64,000 nt of DNA from an uncultured Acetatifactor sp. (lineage in GTDB: Bacteria; Bacillota; Clostridia; Lachnospirales; Lachnospiraceae): positions 49,814-113,813 of the forward strand of contig CANQOL010000004.1 of the NCBI GenBank assembly GCA_947625475.1. Direction: 5' to 3'. The first letter of the stretch is position 1, and the number at the start of each line of letters is the position of its first letter. This document shows positions 45,255 through 53,804 of the stretch, in pieces. The notes under the pieces are model-generated. The model was not told the DNA's origin. It worked only from the letters and a program-made list of their open reading frames with translations, and searched no databases. The translations under genes were made by a program, and so were the position numbers.

Positions 45255-45299
45255 GAAAAAACAAGTATTTGCACTCAGGTGCATAAAATTTGTTTTTTC
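45255..45299 (+). terminator. Terminator after the nitrilase gene (bidirectional-looking)
   Basis: GAAAAAACAA...TGCAC and GTGCA...TTGTTTTTTC form a long stem with four loop bases and end in T6. A second imperfect hairpin (CGGATCGGAAA/TTTCCGGATCCG) lies at 45193-45218, right after the stop codon. Confidence 0.75.
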
Positions 45300-45383
45300 G
45301 ATGGATTATGCAGCCTTCTTCCCTGCTCACAACGTTTAACGGTACAAAGCCCGGGATGTTTAGCGGCACAAACCCGGGAGCTA

Positions 45384-45412
45384 TTGATTTTATTCCTCAA
45401 ATAGAATACAAT
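45384..45412 (+). promoter_or_regulatory. Promoter of the CPBP protease gene
   Basis: TTGATT (45384-45389), 17 bp, TACAAT (45407-45412), 35 bp before the ATG. Nearly identical over ~30 bp to the promoter at 41313. Confidence 0.75.
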
Positions 45413-45447
45413 GGCATCAGGCTTTTAGGCCGTTCAGAGGGTACAAA

Positions 45448-46116
45448 ATGAACAAAGGGATATCTATCGGCGAGGGCGCTCTGTGGGTTCTTGCCTGGTT
45501 TGGCGTTATGCTGTTATATACATTTTTAGATGTAGCGGTATGGAGGAAAATAACACCCAGCCATGCGAAGCTGCTGAATGTCTTTTCAATCGCTCTCTGC
45601 ATGGGAGGCTTTCTAAGTCTTTTAAAATCAAAGTTTCATTTTCAAATCGGCATTGTTAACGGGATTCCCCTCGAAGGAATATTTTTGGCGATAGGCTGTG
45701 CGGTGGCGATGTATTTTCTTCTGGATCAATTCTTAGACCCTGTTTTTGAGGGTATGCTTCCGGGGAGCGAGGATCGCTATCAGGAGACGCTCGGGCACTT
45801 AAGGGAATCGCCGGTGCTTAGTTTCATTCAGGTTTGTATCCTCGCACCGGTCATGGAAGAAATTTTAATGCGCGGTTTTCTTCTTGGCGGGCTATCCGTA
45901 AACTATGGCAAAGTAACCGCACTCCTTATATCATCGGCGCTCTTTGCACTGCTTCACTTTAACATGGTTCAAACCCTCTCGGCATTGATTTGCGGTATTA
46001 TACTTGGTTTGTTATACATGCGAACAGATTCTCTGATCTGCTGTATCGCAGCACACTCGGGATATAATATGATCTCATATTTTACAATGATTTTCCCATT
46101 TTTCAACAAGCCGTAG
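45448..46116 (+). CDS. CPBP intramembrane metalloprotease (CAAX/bacteriocin-processing type)
   Basis: 222-residue membrane protein with about seven hydrophobic helices. ABI/CPBP motifs are complete: VMEEILMRGFLLGG (EExxxR), LFALLHFN (FxxxH) and AAHSGYNMISYF (HxxxN-like), which provide the metal site. GAGGG stands 6 nt before the ATG. Such proteins process or protect against bacteriocins or anchor surface proteins; no bacteriocin gene is seen nearby. It has its own promoter and terminates before a convergent PAP2 gene. Confidence 0.9.
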   Translation: MNKGISIGEGALWVLAWFGVMLLYTFLDVAVWRKITPSHAKLLNVFSIALCMGGFLSLLKSKFHFQIGIVNGIPLEGIFLAIGCAVAMYFLLDQFLDPVFEGMLPGSEDRYQETLGHLRESPVLSFIQVCILAPVMEEILMRGFLLGGLSVNYGKVTALLISSALFALLHFNMVQTLSALICGIILGLLYMRTDSLICCIAAHSGYNMISYFTMIFPFFNKP

Positions 46117-46198
46117 CGTCAGGTGAGTTGAGATCCTGCACAACGCTCCCTGTTTGTTTTCCCCAATCATCCAGATCTCTTTCATTCCTTTAGAAGGT

Positions 46199-47143
46199 CT
46201 AAGCAGAAACGCTTTCCCTGCCACAGCCTTCCAGCTTAGAGAAGCAGAGCGGATAAACCACCATGAGAAGGATCAGTTCCAAAAAGGTCATCAGGCAATT
46301 CATCCAGGCAAAGGCGAAAGCGCCTGTCACTGCAGGGGTCAGACATTTTTCAATGAAGATGAGCACAAGCACACCCACCCCCGCCCTGGTCACCTTCTGA
46401 ATCGGCGATACATCCATGGAAAATCTTACAAAACGCCTCTCCAGGAACCATCCCAGAGTCACACCCAGAAGCCGCCCGGCATCCTTAAAACCGTCCACCT
46501 TCATCTTCTCAGGATCCACCAAAAGCTTTCCATCCACATAATTCATGGGGTAGGATTTGACAGAAATATAGATCAAAAACAGGACAGTCAGCGCCACACC
46601 GACGCAGGGAATCAGCCAATCCTTCTCCGGGTGCCCGTCGATCCACTCCCAGACCTTCGCACCCGCCACCACCACCGCGGCACCCAGCAAGGTTCCCACG
46701 ATCACATCCTGGGGCGTGTGAACTCCGATATAATTTCTGGAAAAAATGGTGAGAAGGATCATGAGCCCGAGGAAAATACAAAGAGGCTTGTGCTTCCTGT
46801 ACCGCTCCATCACGGTTCCGTAGTTGGACGTGGCAGTGATGCTGTGGCCGCTGGGAAAAGAATAGCCGGACGCGGTCTCCACCGGCACAATCTGGTCTGA
46901 GCGGATCCAGGGCCGGTATACGCAGAAGGTCAGCTTCAGCATCTGCATGAAAAATCTGGCAAAGCCGATGTTCAAAAACAGGAATCGTCCGCTCTTTTTG
47001 TCAACAGACCAGAACAGGACACAGGCCAGCATCCAGATAAATATTCCATAGGACAGATCGCTGATTTGCAGGAAAAAGCTGTTCAGCCCCCCGCCCGTGG
47101 CCTCTCTGATTTTCTGCAAAAACAGTAAGTATTGGATATCCAT
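46199..47143 (-). CDS. PAP2-superfamily membrane phosphatase
   Basis: 314-residue polytopic lipid phosphatase. The three PAP2 signatures are visible: KLTFCVYRPW (KxxxxxxRP), SFPSGHSITA (PSGH) and SRNYIGVHTPQDVIVG (SRxxxxxHxxxD). AGGAG 8 nt before the ATG. It may dephosphorylate undecaprenyl pyrophosphate or phosphatidic acid at the outer membrane leaflet. C-terminal ~120 residues add further helices beyond the usual domain. A possible minus-strand promoter TTGTCA-17-TAGGAT lies ~90 bp upstream. Confidence 0.93.
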   Translation of the reverse strand: MDIQYLLFLQKIREATGGGLNSFFLQISDLSYGIFIWMLACVLFWSVDKKSGRFLFLNIGFARFFMQMLKLTFCVYRPWIRSDQIVPVETASGYSFPSGHSITATSNYGTVMERYRKHKPLCIFLGLMILLTIFSRNYIGVHTPQDVIVGTLLGAAVVVAGAKVWEWIDGHPEKDWLIPCVGVALTVLFLIYISVKSYPMNYVDGKLLVDPEKMKVDGFKDAGRLLGVTLGWFLERRFVRFSMDVSPIQKVTRAGVGVLVLIFIEKCLTPAVTGAFAFAWMNCLMTFLELILLMVVYPLCFSKLEGCGRESVSA

Positions 47144-47276
47144 GCGTCTTTCTCCTTTTCTGCATCCGGGGAGGAACCTTTCCGAAAAAAGAAGTGAGCC
47201 GCCTTGGCATAGGTTCCCCCGGGATTTTCCCCAAAATCATCCTAACATAGTTCCCTTGGCGTGACAAGAATATTTC

Positions 47277-47603
47277 TTATCCTTGATTACAACCTATAAC
47301 ACTCTTTAACTTCTCTATGTCCTCCGGCTTATCTAATACATGCATCTGTATATGACAATTCGGACATAGTGCAGCCGTATTTCCCGCGGTATCCTCTCCG
47401 CCCCGTGACAGCCAGATTATGTGGTGTACTTCCAGATACGGATTCCCTCTTTTGTCAATAAAAGGCGCCGGCCGATTACATAACTGGCATATACCGTTCG
47501 CGCGTCTCTTGGTTTCTTTTACAACCTCAGCGCTCCGGACGAACGTACTCAAAACAACACTTCTGCGGCCACCTGATCCGGAAATGACACCTTGATAACC
47601 CAT
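47277..47603 (-). CDS. HNH endonuclease domain, short and probably N-terminally truncated
   Basis: 108-residue frame with a clear HNH nuclease motif: CQLCNRPAPF, LEVHHIIWLSRGG, NTAALCPNCHIQMH, i.e. four zinc cysteines, the catalytic HH pair and the Asn/His. Full-length relatives that I know have a 150-300-residue N-terminal part, absent here. Upstream, another frame (from 47661) also reads as protein (HPFVWVIKVSFPDQVAAE) but stops in the middle of this one, suggesting a frameshifted or rearranged gene. No strong ribosome binding site at the Met used. The domain is real; whether it is expressed is uncertain. Confidence 0.65.
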   Translation of the reverse strand: MGYQGVISGSGGRRSVVLSTFVRSAEVVKETKRRANGICQLCNRPAPFIDKRGNPYLEVHHIIWLSRGGEDTAGNTAALCPNCHIQMHVLDKPEDIEKLKSVIGCNQG

Positions 47604-47676
47604 ACAAAAGGGTGCGCATCTATCAATCTTGGCGTCCCCTGCATGGGAAGCATATCTTCCATGTTATGCGCTTGTG

Positions 47677-47901
47677 TTACTTTTGCTTTTTGATCGGCTC
47701 GTCGTACTTCCCATCCAGCAGATTTTGATATGCCTGCGTCTTAGAGACTCCGTTGGCGCATATATCTGTTGACATCTTGGTGTAGTTTGTTTTCATTCCG
47801 GGAGGCGGTGTACGCCTGTCTGCCTTCCATTCCGGCAGCTTACATATAACGTAAAACACCCCAATCATGATTAATATTGCAAAGAATTCTCCAACTCCCA
47901 T
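47677..47901 (-). CDS. Small single-helix membrane protein
   Basis: 74 residues: one N-terminal membrane helix (FFAILIMIGVFYVICKL), then a charged soluble tail with KMSTDICANGVSKTQAYQNLL. GGAAGG ~8 nt ahead of the ATG. No family recognised. An AGTCC...GGACT hairpin lies upstream near 47970-47987. It stands alone between an HNH fragment and the kinase operon. Confidence 0.6.
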   Translation of the reverse strand: MGVGEFFAILIMIGVFYVICKLPEWKADRRTPPPGMKTNYTKMSTDICANGVSKTQAYQNLLDGKYDEPIKKQK

Positions 47902-48114
47902 AACAATTTCCTTCCTTTCTTTTTTTATGATGATTGTTTTCTGTTACTGACTTTATAATAACAGATATTCAGTCCAATAAACAGGACTCATTTTACTCTG
48001 CCAGGTGTTGACATATGCAATTTATTGTCGTATATCTCCTCATCACGATTCTTTCCTCCATGTCCTATATTCTGTAGTGTTTTGGGTTTTTGCAATTTTT
48101 TCCCAAAGTGTTCT

Positions 48115-48795
48115 TCATCGCGCTTCCTCCAGGCCAAAGTGTTTTGCCAAAACCGACAGCATTTCTTCCCGTGTGTCTGTGTCAAAATCGGAGCGGGTAT
48201 AGGAGAAAAATCCGGTGTGCTCCCAGTCGGTCTCGACCGGGGGATGGTACAAAGACCAGGAATTGAAGTTTTTCAGGGCCGCTTCGGGATCGGGGCACTT
48301 TTTGATCTGATCCATCATAAATTTTTTGTCGGGGTCATCCCGATCAAAGAATCGGGTGGCACATATATCCGGCGGATCACAAAGGAGAATCGCAACACGG
48401 TTATAGGACGAGATCTCACGCAGTACATCGGGGGGAATATTGGTGTCAACAATGACTTTCTTTCCGGATGCCGCCAGTTTTATCAGCTCCAAAATCTCGA
48501 TTTCTACACATTCATGGGAGACCTGATTGGTCCAGTTCCAATGTTCTTCCGGGGTCATATTTAACCATTCCTGCCAGCCGCTCATGGTATCAAAATAGCA
48601 GAGTCCCGGCTGCTTCCAGCGGGAAAGTTTATTGCGAGGGAATACATCATGGTAATTTTCGCCGCAGTGAATCATATCATATCGTTCAGCCAGCATCCTG
48701 ACCATGGTGGATTTACCCGCATAGCTATGCCCGTTTATAAAGTAAACATTTTGCAGGTAATGTTTTATTAGATTATCGCTTAATTGTACTTTCAT
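48115..48795 (-). CDS. P-loop kinase-like protein
   Basis: 226-residue protein of the AAA_18/shikimate-kinase-like P-loop class. Walker A is YFINGHSYAGKSTMVRML; KVIVDTNIPPDVLREI and AILLCDPPDICATRFF are the later strands of the fold. Preferred ATG at 48795 with GGAGG four nt upstream. Third gene of a leftward unit after the PPP phosphatase and the double kinase (24-bp gap). Its substrate could be a nucleotide, sugar or antibiotic. Confidence 0.78.
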   Translation of the reverse strand: MKVQLSDNLIKHYLQNVYFINGHSYAGKSTMVRMLAERYDMIHCGENYHDVFPRNKLSRWKQPGLCYFDTMSGWQEWLNMTPEEHWNWTNQVSHECVEIEILELIKLAASGKKVIVDTNIPPDVLREISSYNRVAILLCDPPDICATRFFDRDDPDKKFMMDQIKKCPDPEAALKNFNSWSLYHPPVETDWEHTGFFSYTRSDFDTDTREEMLSVLAKHFGLEEAR

Positions 48796-48819
48796 TTTTC
48801 CTCCCATCTGAAAGACGGT

Positions 48820-50514
48820 TCATCCTTTTACCGCTTCCCATTCCTCTTTTAGCTGTCTGACGGATTGCTGCCTCTCGGTCCGTTCATCACTCACGGCCTT
48901 AGCAGCCACATCAAAGAGCCTGCCATTAAGCTGCCATTTTTCCCGCGTGCGGTCTCCGTTTCCAAAAAGGGCAAACGCTGCAGCCCCGAGAGTATAGACG
49001 TTTGTAACCTCATCAATGGGGGCCCCAAGCTGATATTCCTCCGGCGACTGAAAGCGGGAACTGCCCCACATCCGTCCCATATCGTTGACACATGGCTGCC
49101 TGCGGAAAAAGTCAATATCGCAAATCGTTGTTTTGCCGTTCTCAAAGTCATACAGGATGCTGCCGTCATAAAAGTCAATCGCAACGTAATTTTGTGAGGC
49201 AATATATTCAAAGAAATCCAATATGTCACTGAACACGCGGAGCCGGTCACGGGAGGAAAGCTGCATAAACCGCTGATGCGCCGCCGGATACATGACTCCC
49301 ATACAGTCTCCGGCAGCCCACTGGAATACCATAATAAAGCCGCCGCCAAAATCCTTTGCTTCAAGAAATTTAATCAGATTCTTGTGTTTCAAATCTCTGT
49401 AAACCGGTAATGTGGCTTTTAACCTGGCAACCGCATCCTCAGGGCTGCCTCCATATCGCTCTGTAGGGGCACCGGCAAATTTGATAAAATAACGCTGTCC
49501 GTCCTTTTCCGTTCCAAAACAGATATTTCCTGAATCCTGATCATCAAATACTTTGAATACCGTTCCGTACTCTTTCAGAAAGCCGAAATCAAAAGCGCTT
49601 TTCAGCTTAAACGGAATCCCATCAATAGATTGCAAATAATATCCCCTGAAATACCATGCCGGCACCGGATTGCGCATATTATCGTACCAGCGCAGGATAT
49701 CGTCCGCCTGATTCAGCATGGTATTTATTTCATCCTGACCGAATGGGATTGCCCAATACACGGAAGAAAGCGCATTGCCCGCTATATAAAGGGCAAGCAG
49801 CCTCCAGAATTCCGGCGGGACATCGCCGTCAAAGTAACCGTTCACCATGCCGGACGCAAAGAGCGGGGATTTCTGGGCGCACCATACAATACGGTTAAAT
49901 TCCTCCCACGGGTCGCCGAAATCATACCGGTCAAAATCAATGATTTGCAGTTTTCCGTCCCGGTCTATCATCATATTGCCGATGTGATAGTCGCCATGTT
50001 GGAAAACCTGCGGCCGGCCTTTCAGCAAATGGCGGTTTTCCCGTATGCAGTCGATGAACGCCTGTCCGTTTTCATAATGGATCGGGCACTCCGTATATTT
50101 CTGGATTTTGTAGTCCATCTTCCGATTGAAACGGCTTTCCCAGTCCTCCTGCGTTTCCGGAGCAGGTATCGAATGGATTTTCCGCAAAATACGTCCGGCT
50201 TCCAACCCATATACATACTGCTCGGTATCCGGCAGGGAAGGAATCACGCTCTCTGCGTCATCCCCGTCAATCCATGTTTGAACCGTATATACGCCATCCT
50301 CGCAGGCACCGAACGCAATAGGTTTACACATGGGCACACCAAGCGCCGCTGCCTCCTGCTGCATACGAAACATATCCGCCCGGCTTGCGCTTTTCTCTTT
50401 GGGCGTGATCCGTAAAAGATATTTTGTCCCGTCAGCGGTCACAGCGCAGTATTTCCGATCACATGACCAGCCCTTATTGATTGGTTCCCTGCTTACAAAC
50501 GTCATTTGAATCAT
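48820..50514 (-). CDS. Double kinase fusion: APH phosphotransferase plus protein-kinase-like domain
   Basis: 564-residue fusion. Residues 1-~290 are an APH fold: KYLLRITPKEK (ATP Lys region), catalytic FQHGDYHIGNMMID with H-G-D...N, and metal Asp in LQIIDFDRYDFGDP. Residues ~300-564 are a second, protein-kinase-like domain: RYFIKFAGAP (ATP Lys), VAIDFYDGSILYDFENG in the catalytic-loop position, and TTICDIDFFRR in place of DFG, followed by WGSSRFQSPEEYQLG, which matches the activation-loop/APE region. The second domain has Ser where the catalytic Asn is usual. AGGAG 6 nt before the ATG. Cotranscribed with a PPP-type phosphatase upstream, hinting at a reversible phosphorylation circuit; the target is unknown. 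Confidence 0.85.
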   Translation of the reverse strand: MIQMTFVSREPINKGWSCDRKYCAVTADGTKYLLRITPKEKSASRADMFRMQQEAAALGVPMCKPIAFGACEDGVYTVQTWIDGDDAESVIPSLPDTEQYVYGLEAGRILRKIHSIPAPETQEDWESRFNRKMDYKIQKYTECPIHYENGQAFIDCIRENRHLLKGRPQVFQHGDYHIGNMMIDRDGKLQIIDFDRYDFGDPWEEFNRIVWCAQKSPLFASGMVNGYFDGDVPPEFWRLLALYIAGNALSSVYWAIPFGQDEINTMLNQADDILRWYDNMRNPVPAWYFRGYYLQSIDGIPFKLKSAFDFGFLKEYGTVFKVFDDQDSGNICFGTEKDGQRYFIKFAGAPTERYGGSPEDAVARLKATLPVYRDLKHKNLIKFLEAKDFGGGFIMVFQWAAGDCMGVMYPAAHQRFMQLSSRDRLRVFSDILDFFEYIASQNYVAIDFYDGSILYDFENGKTTICDIDFFRRQPCVNDMGRMWGSSRFQSPEEYQLGAPIDEVTNVYTLGAAAFALFGNGDRTREKWQLNGRLFDVAAKAVSDERTERQQSVRQLKEEWEAVKG

Positions 50515-50559
50515 AAATTTCTCCTGTGCTGTGCATTCATCACATATCTTTCAAATCCC

Positions 50560-51270
50560 CTACAAGTTCTCATCCTCATAGGGCAGAATCAGCCAATCTC
50601 CGCTTTCCGTCACTCTGTAATATTGATCCGTCTCCGTATCCACCTTCAGCACGGGGATCCTGCCGCTGTCAAGAACCGTCCCGTCTATGTAATAGTGGTT
50701 TGCCCCGTCATAATAGATGTCGTGATAGCGGGGATCACCCGAGATTTCGGCGGTGCCCACATGCCCTGCCACCACTTTCATGTCAATCCCTTCAATCTGC
50801 CCTGTCTCTGCGGGATATTTGCCGGTAAATATCTCATCTCCCGTTCCCCACTCCCACAGGTCACCGGCATCCTCATCGATACCCGCATGAACGAAAACGG
50901 TATTGCCCTCTGTGTAATAACGGGGCAGATTTTCCATCCAGCGGATATATTTATCGTCTTCTCCGGCGCCGTCCCCGCCGTTATCATCCTTCCAGATTGT
51001 ACTGATTATCAGGCGGTCAATATCGGAATCTCCCTGAAGTACAAATTCCTCATGGTTTCCCATGAGCGCCACGACCTTATCCGTACCGTACCGATGCTGG
51101 AGCGCCATGATCCTGTCCAGCACGCCCCTGTTGTCCGTCCCGCCGTGGATGTAATCTCCCAAGAGGATCAGCCTGACACCGTCTTCCTCCAGATGCCCCT
51201 CCACCAGTGACAACGCCTCTTCAAACGCTTCCAGACAGCCGTGAATATCCGACATACAATATAATTTCAT
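50560..51270 (-). CDS. Metallophosphoesterase (PPP-type Ser/Thr phosphatase-like)
   Basis: 236-residue enzyme with the calcineurin-like metal motifs in order: CMSDIHGCLEAF, LLGDYIHGG, LMGNHEEFVL, VFVHAGIDE and VVAGHVGT. This is the pattern of bacterial PrpA/PrpE or diadenosine tetraphosphatase-like PPP enzymes. AAGGAG 8 nt upstream of ATG. First gene of a leftward unit with a double kinase (45-bp gap) and a P-loop kinase. It may reverse the kinases' reaction or hydrolyse Ap4A. Confidence 0.92.
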   Translation of the reverse strand: MKLYCMSDIHGCLEAFEEALSLVEGHLEEDGVRLILLGDYIHGGTDNRGVLDRIMALQHRYGTDKVVALMGNHEEFVLQGDSDIDRLIISTIWKDDNGGDGAGEDDKYIRWMENLPRYYTEGNTVFVHAGIDEDAGDLWEWGTGDEIFTGKYPAETGQIEGIDMKVVAGHVGTAEISGDPRYHDIYYDGANHYYIDGTVLDSGRIPVLKVDTETDQYYRVTESGDWLILPYEDENL

Positions 51271-51304
51271 GCAAAATCTCCTTTTTTATCAGGAAACCCA
51301 TCCG

Positions 51305-51466
51305 TCAGGACTCCCGCATTTCGGTAAATTCAACCCCGTCCTGTGCGGCAATACCGGCATATAACGTTTCGCTGTCTTTCCCAAATTTGGCATAATGCGC
51401 AATAACATATTGTGCTGAAAACGGCATTGGGGGAGGACTTTCCAATAAATTTTTCTGTAAAAATTT
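51305..51466 (-). pseudogene. Unidentified C-terminal gene fragment
   Basis: A short frame ending ...FSAQYVIAHYAKFGKD and ETLYAGIAAQDGVEF reads like protein and ends 34 bp before the phosphatase start, but has no start of its own. Its 5' side is replaced by the end of the ORF6N gene. It looks like the tail of a gene truncated when the ORF6N gene arrived. Family unknown. Confidence 0.4.
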
Positions 51467-51479
51467 TTTTCCAGCCGGT

Positions 51480-52379
51480 TCAAGCGCTTGTAATCTCAGC
51501 ACGCTGGATAAGGTCATGGATCACGCCCATATCCTCAATCCTGTTGATCCCAAAACATTTTTTCCCGGCATTCTTTATAGATGCCCCGATATGATATCCC
51601 TGTGTATGGTCTATGATCAAAAACCGATCATGAAAAGCAGTTGTGCGCTTTACCTCCAGACCAGGGTACTGGGCATTAAAATTCTGAATGTCCTGTGAAG
51701 TTATCCTTGCACTCGGAAGCGTATAAATACAGATATCAACCTGCGGATTTCTTTTAGCCAGGATATTCAGGGTGGCTACATCCACATATCCGTCTATCAG
51801 CACAATATGATCCTCCGCCTGTCTGATCAAATCTGTCATAAGGCTGAAGGCATCAAAAATCTGTCCATCAAAAAAGATTTTCTGGTTATCCTGTTTATGG
51901 GATTCAATATAGTCAAAAACCTGCTCAAACCGCCGTTCCGTCTTTTCCTCCATAGCGATCTGGCGTATCTCCATTGCATTCATCTTCTCATACAGCAAAG
52001 AGGCGTTTGACATATATTTTCGCATTTCAACAAAGGTATCCATGATCCGGATGCTCGCCTGAACGGCAACTTCACTCCGCAATACAGAAGAAAGCATCGC
52101 GATTCCCTGTTCCGTAAACGCAAAAGGCAGTTTCCTTCTGCCGCCATGAGTATTTTCATCCAGACTTGATGTCGCAGATTGCGACTTCAAGTTTTCATAC
52201 TCCTCTTTTGTAAGCTGGAAACAGAACCTCTCCGGGAAACGGGAACTGTTCCTTTTTACAGCCTCATTCAGTCTCCTTGTTTCCACCTGGTAGAGGACAG
52301 CAAGATCACTGTCTATCATAACCTGCTTCCCCCTGATCACGTATATCAGATTCTGTATTTTCACTATTTCTGCAGGCAT
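51480..52379 (-). CDS. ORF6N-domain protein with C-terminal PLD-like domain
   Basis: ~299-residue phage-type protein. The ORF6N DNA-binding domain is clear: LIYVIRGKQVMIDSDLAVLY, VETRRLNEAVKRN and FPERFCFQLTKEEYENLKSQ, ending GGRRKLPFAFTEQGIAMLSS. A helical linker (EEKTERRFEQVFDYIE) leads to a C-terminal domain with VLIDGYVDVATLNIL and AFHDRFLIIDHTQGYHIG, an HxKx4D-like phospholipase-D/DNase fold with Arg in place of Lys. Start at 52379 (GAGG five nt upstream); Mets at 52394 and 52406 are alternatives. A 28-bp palindrome inside the gene is repeated exactly just upstream of it. Confidence 0.82.
   Translation of the reverse strand: MPAEIVKIQNLIYVIRGKQVMIDSDLAVLYQVETRRLNEAVKRNSSRFPERFCFQLTKEEYENLKSQSATSSLDENTHGGRRKLPFAFTEQGIAMLSSVLRSEVAVQASIRIMDTFVEMRKYMSNASLLYEKMNAMEIRQIAMEEKTERRFEQVFDYIESHKQDNQKIFFDGQIFDAFSLMTDLIRQAEDHIVLIDGYVDVATLNILAKRNPQVDICIYTLPSARITSQDIQNFNAQYPGLEVKRTTAFHDRFLIIDHTQGYHIGASIKNAGKKCFGINRIEDMGVIHDLIQRAEITSA
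52165..52192. repeat. 28-bp palindromic repeat, copy inside the ORF6N gene
   Basis: CTTGATGTCGCAGATTGCGA(CTTCAAGT), identical to 52435-52462. The core GTCGCA-GAT-TGCGAC is a perfect 6-bp dyad, with near-symmetric flanks. Inside the gene it encodes LKSQSATS. Confidence 0.85.
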
Positions 52380-52434
52380 CGTAACCTCTTTCATTTCCTC
52401 TGCCATAAAATGAACCGTCCCTTCCACCCGGGAT

Positions 52435-52462
52435 CTTGATGTCGCAGATTGCGACTTCAAGT
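52435..52462. repeat. 28-bp palindromic repeat, copy upstream of the ORF6N start
   Basis: Exact copy of 52165-52192, 56-83 bp before the chosen start at 52379, in a promoter/operator position. An open frame runs through it and would encode the same LKSQSATS peptide. Probably a binding site for the ORF6N protein, or a conversion/duplication product. The 52463-52697 gap otherwise shows nothing I can name. Confidence 0.7.
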
Positions 52463-52697
52463 CCGCAAACATGTGTTCTTTTTATATTTTAGCAGACTGA
52501 CCCATATTTTGCAATATAGCAATTAAACCTCGTCAAAATCAGATGTGAATCCGCTGCCGTAAACAACTTTTAAAATCAATATCACCCGGCCGCCTCTCGT
52601 ACCGTAAACACAAAACGGCAGTTACAAATCTTGCGATCTATAACTGCCCTCACGCTGTTGTAAATTTTCTAATCTGCTTTTCTGTCAAATCCATATA

Positions 52698-53804
52698 TTA
52701 TTTCATAAATATCTGTGCAAAATTAATCCTTTCTCTGCTGGGTACAAGCGTTATTACATCTCTCTGTATCAAAAACAAATCATGAACTCTTGTAATACTT
52801 TCCTCTTTTTGAACATCGTATCCTATAATATTAGTACCGTTATCAAAAAAATTATCTAACATTTCATCGCTTATCCTGTTTTTTGCATATGGATTAACAT
52901 ATAGAGATAAACCGTCGCAAAGGTCTTCCTTATAATTGGTTTCCCATCTTAACAACGGTCTTTCAAAAATATATTTTTTATACACCCACTTCTCTTCGTC
53001 CTCTTCCACACACGCCTTTATTATTTCGCAGCTTTCGTCGAACTCCCTAAATTTCATTCTGCTATCGTACCGTACAATCGGCCTGTCAAATTTTGAGTTG
53101 TATCTTATCTGACAAAATGTACTACGCGGACAGCTGCCCAGCGCTTCTACCTTCCCATCTACTGCAATATTACTAAACAAAACACCGCTTATATTTTCAT
53201 ATTCCTTTGTCTTAAACAGCCCCATCGGCGGCGTATTTTCATTTTTAAAAATCCCCTTTAATAATTCTTCCTCTCCCATGTCGCGCAGAGCACGCCGCCC
53301 AAACAGTAATGCTCTAATGGCCTCATTCCCTGTAACCATGAAGCTGGGGCGTTCCAACGGGGCTATCGCTATAATATACGGTTTATTAGTGGCCCACTCT
53401 TTTTTTGAGTACGAATCGCTGTATTTCCTGTGTTTTGAATAAAATGCATTGCTCAAACTAATTACCTGTTCATAGACCATTTCATCCACATCTTGATTCA
53501 GGCCGCTAAGTGCGTTATGCTCTGCTGCAGTATTTGCCGCTGCACATTCCATCAGTAGAGGTGCTTCGTGTATTAAATCCATTTTGCATCCCAATTTTTT
53601 CAGTACCTGACTGCAATATAATTTCCATAACGCTGAATCAAATGCCGTTTGAAATTCTTTCACAAATTGATTGCTTCCGTCTCTATATATTAAACCGTCA
53701 TCAGCCCATTCCTCCAATACCTCAACCATATATTTATTGTTCCGGCACGTCACAAAATGCCGATCTAATTCTTTCTCACCTGCAATCACATCAAATAACT
53801 TCAT
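52698..53804 (-). CDS. Hypothetical protein, possibly nuclease-like
   Basis: ~368-residue soluble protein. QFVKEFQTAFDSALWKLYC, KMDLIHEAPLLMECAAAN and NKPYIIAIAPLERPSFMV are the most distinctive segments. They resemble a family of uncharacterised ~400-residue proteins in accessory islands in which an E-A-x-x strand may be a decayed PD-(D/E)xK core; this is a weak inference. GGAGG stands 6 nt before the second of two adjacent Mets (53804). The start overlaps the end of the preceding gene by 14 bases. AT-rich, suggesting recent transfer. Confidence 0.6.
   Translation of the reverse strand: MKLFDVIAGEKELDRHFVTCRNNKYMVEVLEEWADDGLIYRDGSNQFVKEFQTAFDSALWKLYCSQVLKKLGCKMDLIHEAPLLMECAAANTAAEHNALSGLNQDVDEMVYEQVISLSNAFYSKHRKYSDSYSKKEWATNKPYIIAIAPLERPSFMVTGNEAIRALLFGRRALRDMGEEELLKGIFKNENTPPMGLFKTKEYENISGVLFSNIAVDGKVEALGSCPRSTFCQIRYNSKFDRPIVRYDSRMKFREFDESCEIIKACVEEDEEKWVYKKYIFERPLLRWETNYKEDLCDGLSLYVNPYAKNRISDEMLDNFFDNGTNIIGYDVQKEESITRVHDLFLIQRDVITLVPSRERINFAQIFMK

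Noticed and set aside
47988..48185. 65-codon minus-strand frame after the P-loop kinase gene
   Set aside because: Overlaps the kinase's 3' end in another frame; Lys/Asn-rich AT noise without a ribosome binding site.
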